The translations under genes and the position numbers were made by a program. From the NCBI GenBank assembly GCA_949357655.1, contig CASHTG010000012.1, positions 4,216,001 to 4,280,000 on the forward strand: DNA of 64,000 nt, given 5' to 3'. This DNA is from Parascedosporium putredinis (Eukaryota; Ascomycota; Sordariomycetes; Microascales; Microascaceae). Shown one piece after another: positions 58,624-64,000 of this stretch. The notes beneath the pieces were generated by a model. That model had not been told where the DNA came from, searched no databases, and saw only the letters and a list, made by a program, of their open reading frames with translations. Position 1 is the stretch's first letter; each line of letters opens with the position of its first letter.

Positions 58624-60554
58624 TTGATGCTACTACTCGAGAGCTCCAGGATTCTCTCCCTCCGCCGCCTCGCGGCTGTCTCGGGCGGCGCCATGCTTCC
58701 TCGCAGAGGGAGGTGCTCTCAAGGGAATTCTCGTCCCCAAGGGCCCCGTTGCAGAACAGCTCGCGGCGACCAACGTGTGGAAGACGCAGAGGTCAAAGGT
58801 GCTTTCCACGGTAAAGGGGAGAAGACGAGGATTAACGTTACTAGCGAAAAGCTCTGCCGTACGTCCCCTACCCTCTGCCCCATCCTTTACTGTTTCTCTT
58901 CTTTTTCGTTCCACGCCGGTTCTCCCGTCCTGTCTTAACGTGCCAATGTAAATTGCTAACCTGGCTCAATTGGATATGTAGAGGACATCGGAAGGTACCT
59001 CGGCCCTCACTTCAGCGCCATGTTGGCTGCGACCTCATTGATCTCTTCCCCGGCGCGGGAGTCTGGAGTCGCAAGCTACGCGACCTCATCAAACCCCGAT
59101 CGCACATCCTCATGGAACCCGACGCGGCCATCTACGCCCCTTTCCTCGAACCTCTGACGAAAACCCGGGCACCAAGATTATACCAAAATCCGGTCTACTA
59201 TGGACCGATCTCAAAGAGGTCCTCGACAGCTTACCCCACCAGACTCGACTCGATCCCCAGTCCCCAACCCCGCCCGCTCGAAACGACACCCTACTCGTGA
59301 CGGCGAACCTAAGCGTGTACCCCAAATCCCGTATGACCACGCTCTACCTATATCAATTGCTATCTGCTATTCGCTCCGGCACTCTTTTCCAAGAGTACGG
59401 GCTAGTGCGGATGCTCATATGGGCCAGGCCCGAGGATATACGCTCAACCATCCTACCCATGACCGTGCAGGCCCGCGGAAGGAGTGCGGTGGAAGCCGAG
59501 CTGGCCTGCGAGTGGATCAACGAAGTCGCCGGCCTGGATAGCCAGGACCCAGTCTTCCAGTCCGCCATCTACCGATCCAAGCGGTCGGGCGGCCCTCGCG
59601 ACCGCGCCATCGAGCTACAGAGCGCCTACCAGACGCTGCAAAGACTCCTCAGCCAGGGAAGGACGATCCCTCGGGGCAGAGACACGAAGCTGATCAAGGA
59701 GGCCAAGGCCATGATCAAGGACCAGGTGACGCCTACACCCAAATTCGCACAATCCCCGCCGTCGCTCTCCCTTATCAAGACGAGCTCGACGAACTAGAAG
59801 ACGCGTTCGACGCCGGCGAATTCGAAAAGGGCTCGACGGAGCACAAGAGGTTGAAACGGCTTCAATACCGCCGCAACAACGACACCAAGCAGGCGGGCTC
59901 GTACGTCGACCTCCTTCAAGAACACGCCGAGCTCGCCCAGCTGCACGCGAGCGGGGCCACCAGCGCCGAGGAACTCCAAGAAAGAGAGCGCCTCTGGAAC
60001 GACAAAGTCGACGCGCTCAACCCCCACAGCCTATCGACCTTCCGCCTCATCCGCGACAACCTTCACCTCTTCCAGCAGGACCCGCCCGCCATGCTCTGGG
60101 ACCGCCGCACCTTGGAGCCCCTAGCGGTGAAACCAGCCGAGTTCTTCCCCAACGTCGGCTGCTCCTCATCGACGTGCAGCCCCAGGCCATGAGCCCCCTC
60201 CTCCGCGGGCCCGGCGAGGGCTCCAAAGTCTTTGACCTCCTCGTCAAAGTCATGCTCCGCAACTCCACCGTGCCCGTCACCGAGCGCCTCGACGACGTCT
60301 GGCCCGACGCCGCCGCCGGTGTCCTCCCCGGCTGCGCGGGCCTGCACGACCCCGCGCGCGGCGGCACGTTTGGCCAGGGCAGGCACGCCGAGTTGTGCGC
60401 GCGTGCGCTGAACGCGGGCCAGTGGGTTGAGATGGTGGAGGCGTGGATGAAGTGGCCGTTTCGGCCTAGATGGGAGAGGTTGGAGAGGCAGCACTCCGAG
60501 GTGGAAGTGGAGGATGATGGGTCGGGCACTGCGGACGGCGAGTTTCTGCTTTGA
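58624..60554 (+). CDS. MTF1: mitochondrial transcription factor 1 (Mtf1, rRNA-dimethylase-like)
   Basis: Specificity factor that helps mitochondrial RNA polymerase open promoters; derived from the KsgA/Dim1 dimethylase fold. Exons 58624-58858 and 58982-60554, with a TGCTAAC branch site before the acceptor. The N-terminus SSRILSLRRLAAVSGG is Arg/Ser-rich and fits a mitochondrial presequence. CDLIDLFPGAGVWSRKL is the degenerate SAM-binding loop, followed by SHILMEPDAAIYAPFLEPL; RMLIWARPEDIRSTILP and the acidic C-terminal VEVEDDGSG tail are also family-like. Frame breaks: probably one upstream of 58740, GGGG 58816-58819, near 59025, AAAA 59160-59163, near 59725 and near 60157. After 59163 the frame reads DLKEVLDSLPHQTRL, and after 59725 AYTQIRTIPAVALPY, both as expected. 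The exact start is uncertain (58624 or 58627). Confidence 0.85.
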
Positions 60555-61837
60555 GCTGGCGATGGACCGACTGCTTTGGACCGAAAGGGCGAAGGAGCAC
60601 TGTGGTAATTTTACGGGGACTTGTATGATAGTGGAATGTACACAAACAGACATAGAGCACGATACCCCATCTCATTTGTACTATCATAACATAGATATTG
60701 GCCATAGTAGCCTCAAGGGGGAAGAAAAAGATACTACATGTAAGACCTGCAAACAAAAAGCTCAACAATACACGTAGACCTAATTCGTTGTAGTCTCTTT
60801 GGTGTTTGAGTAGCTCAAGTCTAAGCCCTGTTTTGGTCCCGGCAGCATCCGGGAGACAATGCGGGTCTCGCCACAGTTCTTCGCCCGAGCGACGCATCTC
60901 CAGCTCACTCTCAACAATGACATTTACTCATCAATTTACTCGGAACAATACGAAATGATGCAGTTTCCCTACCCCGCTCGAGTAAAAGTGTGAAGAGAAG
61001 AAAGAAGTGGGAAGAATAAGGCCGACTGCTCAAACCCCGCCCATTGCCCCTTGCAGGAGGTTGTGCTGCCGCAGCGTAACTTCAACCTTTGCCGATTCGG
61101 GAAGTTCCTGCGAAACAGGCGCGCCGCTCCCCTTCCTTGATGAAGATTCCGGGGAACCCTTGCCACCCCACAAACACAAACGTAAGAATGCGGGTTCGCG
61201 AGGATCGACCTCCACGAAGGGATTGGTCTAATGTTTATTATTCCTCCGCCTTCTCCTTTTGTGGCGACACGCCCATTCATTTTCAAAGTATCCTGCGTGT
61301 GGCCGACAGGGAAGTGTGGGTGGGAAGAGGAATGATGGGATGGCAGGACCGAGGCATCTCGACTAGACGTGTTTTAAAACAAAATCTCCGATGCCTTGAT
61401 GTCCTCCCTCCCTCTCCCTCCCCGCTCTTGAAATGGCCGCCGGTGGTTGGCAGGATCGATATGCTTGTTTCCAGGATTTGTTGTCCTTCTTTCCCATTAC
61501 AGAGAGGATCGGTCTACATAGGGTTTGTTTTAAGAAGGGCTTGCGAAGTTGGCAAAAACACCGAGGCTTCAAAGCATCCCATCCTCGGTTGCCAAGACTT
61601 TTTCTTCCCTTTGTATGGTTTCCTCACAATATCGTCAGAAAGTGGGAGATGCGTCCTTAAACGAATCTCTCGATGGCCACAAGTATAAAGATGTCGTGAT
61701 GGAACGATGCCAAGACAGTCCAGAAAAGGATACCAGCCTCACACCGCGATAACAAAAATACAAACCTCCTACCCCCTTCCTCCCGCTTCCCACTAAGCCA
61801 CTTTCAGAAAAGACTATCTAGTCTCCCCGTCGCAATC
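60555..61837. other. intergenic, contains cutinase promoter
   Basis: 1.3 kb between two genes on the same strand. The 199-codon ORF at 61089-61688 has no recognisable domain. The right end carries the cutinase TATA box and a CT-rich leader. Confidence 0.5.
61684..61690 (+). promoter_or_regulatory. TATA box of the cutinase gene
   Basis: TATAAAG lies 154 bp upstream of the ATG at 61838, the same spacing as the other TATA elements in this window. Confidence 0.5.
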
Positions 61838-62858
61838 ATGCTTGGCAAGCCCACTTCCCTCGTCTGCCTTTTCCTCGTCGGCCTCGTCGCCGGCCAGACA
61901 TGCCACGAGCTTCCGGACACCGGCGTTGAGTTCGGCACGGCCGTCCCGATGAAGCCGGAGGACATCCCCGCGGATGCTCCGACTACGAGATCCTCGTCGG
62001 TAAGGTTTCCCCTTAGTCATTGGTCCGTGAATGTTGCGAGAATCAGCAAGACGGCTAACGCAACGCCCTTTTCTCGTATAGCTCGAGGTACTAGCGAGCC
62101 CAACGCCGCGGGTGGCAAGTTTGGCATCGTCGTAGGAGACCCGGTCGTTAGCAACACGACCGCCAAGCTCCCCGGTGCTCGCGGTTATCCCGTTCAGGTA
62201 TGAGTGGTCCTTCTCTCTCTCATACTTCTAGCTCCGGTAAAGAACGAAATGTACGGTGTTGAGACCTAACACCAACCTTTGACAGTACCCCGCCAGCTCC
62301 TCCATCATCTCCGGCACCCGCCAAGGCGCCGCCGACGTCGTCGCCCGCCTCAAGGCCCAGGCCGCCGCCTGCCCCAACCAGCTCTTCTCGCTCGTCGGCT
62401 ACTCCCAGGGCGCCAGCGTCATGCACTCCGCCGCCTCCGACATCCCCGTCTCGTTGTACCCCGTATCCGTTCCCTCGTCATGTTCGGCGACGGATACAAC
62501 CGCCTCGGCGCCCTCGGCCGTTTCCCCACCGGCTTGAACTCCAAGGCCAAGCAGGTCTGCGCTAGCGGCGATCCTGTAAGTTATCTCGTGCGGTCAAAGG
62601 GGCATCGAAATCACGTCTTGCCCGCTTGAGAGCCAGGTCCTACCTATTGTACTATTCCCGTTACTAACGAACTTTCCTAGACTTGCGATAACAATGGCGA
62701 CTGCACCTATTATCACTTGACTTATATCCGACCCGAGTATATTGACCCTGCCGTTGACTTCATCGTGAAGGGATTCAAGGGTAAGTCCCTCATTAACAAA
62801 TATTCGTGTTATCTCCTCACTAGTCCCTGATACTAATAGACATGGTTGGTTAGGATGA
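61838..62858 (+). CDS. cutinase-family (CE5) secreted esterase
   Basis: Secreted serine esterase of carbohydrate esterase family 5, about 230 residues. Exons 61838-61999, 62082-62197, 62286-62575, 62681-62780 and 62854-62858. Signal peptide MLGKPTSLVCLFLVGLVAGQ. The core shows YEILVARGTSEPN, the nucleophile motif GYSQGASVMH (Ser at 62403-62405), and the Asp/His end ASGDPTCDNNGDCTYYHLTY formed across the 62575/62681 splice. The last exon adds only two bases and the stop codon after FKG. Frame breaks: CC at 61979-61980 (before DYEILV) and CCCC 62459-62462 (before RIRSLVMFGDGYN). It may act on cutin or on acetylated xylan; sequence alone does not decide. Confidence 0.9.
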
Positions 62859-63305
62859 GCGAAAAAGAAATGCAGTTAGAAAGATCGTGCCAGCAGAGGG
62901 CTATTGGGTAGTCTCGGCTTGCGGTGGCAAGATCAATGTATATAGTGGAAACTCGAAATATATGTGTATAGCGACGTGTCCCCTGTCCAGGTGGATGCAC
63001 ATCCACCTGCCTGGCTTTACGTTGGATTCATTTCGCATGATCTCGTTCGCTTTTCGTCGTAGAGGTGTCTGTGATGACTACCGAGCATGGTTAGTTAGCC
63101 TACAACACATGCACACACTAGTGGTGAGGAGAAGCTGGATCAAGTGCTAAACACTGGGCTTGAGAGCTCTCGCGCGAAGTTTAGCAACCACGCCCACCGG
63201 TAAGCAGAGACCGCGGACGTATTTCCATGAAAATAAAAATGACAAAACCCCCAGATACAGACGAGACTTTAGAAACCAAGGCCCAAAAAGAATTGTGCCA
63301 AGGCC
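62859..63305. other. intergenic region
   Basis: 3' flank of the cutinase gene up to the tRNA terminator. Nothing further recognised, apart from a small inverted repeat CAGGTGGATGTG near 62986-63011. Confidence 0.5.
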
Positions 63306-63310
63306 AAAAA
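63306..63310 (-). terminator. RNA polymerase III terminator
   Basis: TTTTT on the reverse strand begins one base after the tRNA discriminator position, as expected for pol III. Confidence 0.7.
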
Positions 63311-63311
63311 T

Positions 63312-63393
63312 TGCCCACACCTGGGATCGAACCGGGGACCTCATCATCTCCTAGCAGTACTAGTGATGCGCTCTACCACTGAGCTATACGGGC
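63312..63393 (-). tRNA. tRNA-Thr(AGU) with intron
   Basis: The reverse strand folds as a cloverleaf. The acceptor stem is GCCCGTA with TGTGGGC; the D arm is TAGCTCAGTGGTAGAGC; the anticodon stem is CATCA with TGATG. The loop reads CT-AGT-A, then a 10-nt intron after position 37, then A, giving anticodon AGU for threonine. The internal A box (TAGCTCAGTGG) and B box (GGTTCGATCCC) are both good. The T stem CCCGG/CCAGG has one C-A mismatch. A T5 terminator follows immediately. Confidence 0.9.
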
Positions 63394-64000
63394 TTTGATG
63401 CCAGGTTCTGGCGCCAACAGCATTGAAATTCGAAGACGGCAACTACGATCCCAATTAGGACCCAAGCTTCGAACACGTTGACACTGCAGGAAAGCAATTT
63501 GCCGCTGGCGAAGGAGATCTTAGGGTGTGGGGTGCTTCTCGGAGGTGAGACTCGAGTTCGACTTGTTTTGCATCGTCGAAGGGGTTGGGGTAGGGTCGTG
63601 TACGATCAGTTGAACGGGACACTACGCAAGAATATGTCAAGTTTCTGAGATACGCAACTGTTATTAGATCGGACTACTGCGGCAGGCTGAGAGATGAAAA
63701 GCACTCGGCGAAGTGCGTTGCTGATGGAATGTTGTGAGGAAGAAGAAACTTATCTTGTCAGGCTAACACACCTATCCGGGATAATGGGAGCCATCCCACT
63801 AGCAAGTTCTACATGGCATGGCTCAGTTGGCTAAAAGAAGCAGAAGCACTCTGTCCATTCTAGACGCCTCCGTTTCAGCGCTTAGAACCCTTATCCCATC
63901 ATGAGAAAGCCATCGAACACTAGAGACTGGCGTGCTTAAGTCCATATCCAATGATACATATCAGCCGATGGCACTCTTCTCTTTCTTCGAGAATACTAGC
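63394..64000. other. right-edge region, no supported gene
   Basis: 600 bp upstream of the tRNA. Reverse ORF 63455-63640 has no domain. I see nothing else. Confidence 0.5.

Noticed and set aside
61089..61688. 199-codon forward ORF
   Set aside because: No domain or signal peptide; it overlaps the cutinase promoter, including the approach to its TATA box.
1..64000. Pseudogene interpretation of the frame breaks
   Set aside because: Breaks sit in homopolymers, are single-base, often compensate, and spare catalytic residues in many unrelated genes; sequence error explains this better.
1..64000. CRISPR array, bacterial operons, intact transposon or viral insertion
   Set aside because: No regularly spaced repeats, no ribosome-binding-site gene strings, and no transposase, integrase or reverse transcriptase motif in any frame I examined.

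Overview
The window is nuclear DNA of a filamentous ascomycete (Pezizomycotina, most likely Sordariomycetes). The evidence is: short spliceosomal introns with GTAAGT-like donors, CTAAC/CTAAT branch sites and YAG acceptors; long CT-rich leaders; C-ending codons in coding exons; and a gene set of ENA-type Na+ ATPase, ApsB, linoleate diol synthase, AA9 LPMO, CE5 cutinase and mitochondrial Mtf1. Fourteen protein genes and one intron-containing tRNA-Thr are supported, about one gene per 4-4.5 kb, with several empty spans of 3-6 kb.

Layout, left to right: a DUF676/SERAC1-like alpha/beta hydrolase running off the left edge (-); an empty 5.4 kb; a small Mrx7-like mitochondrial protein with tiny exons (+); a secreted cysteine-rich two-repeat protein (-); an ENA P-type ATPase (-); an empty 5.8 kb; a DUF1993 protein (+) convergent with a large coiled-coil ApsB homologue (-); a four-TM MARVEL-like protein (-); arginase (-); a 3.4 kb spacer holding a dense GATA-motif cluster; a secreted AA9 LPMO (+) convergent with a PTS1-bearing acyl-CoA synthetase (-); an amino-acid permease (-); a linoleate diol synthase / Ppo-type dioxygenase-P450 (-); an empty 4.6 kb; Mtf1 (+); a CE5 cutinase (+); and tRNA-Thr(AGU) (-).

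The genes are not one biosynthetic cluster. Functionally they fall into plant-polymer attack (AA9, cutinase, the Cys-rich secreted protein), nitrogen and ion handling (arginase, permease, ENA ATPase), oxylipin and peroxisomal lipid metabolism (diol synthase, acyl-CoA synthetase), mitochondrial gene expression (Mtf1, Mrx7-like) and microtubule organisation (ApsB).

The strongest global signal is technical. Twelve of the fourteen protein genes contain at least one single-base reading-frame break, mostly inside short G/C homopolymers, with family-conserved sequence continuing in a neighbouring frame. This fits homopolymer errors in the underlying sequence better than decay of the genes. CDS spans below therefore cover the whole gene, and the break positions are listed for each. 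I found no convincing undescribed system, CRISPR array or intact transposon.
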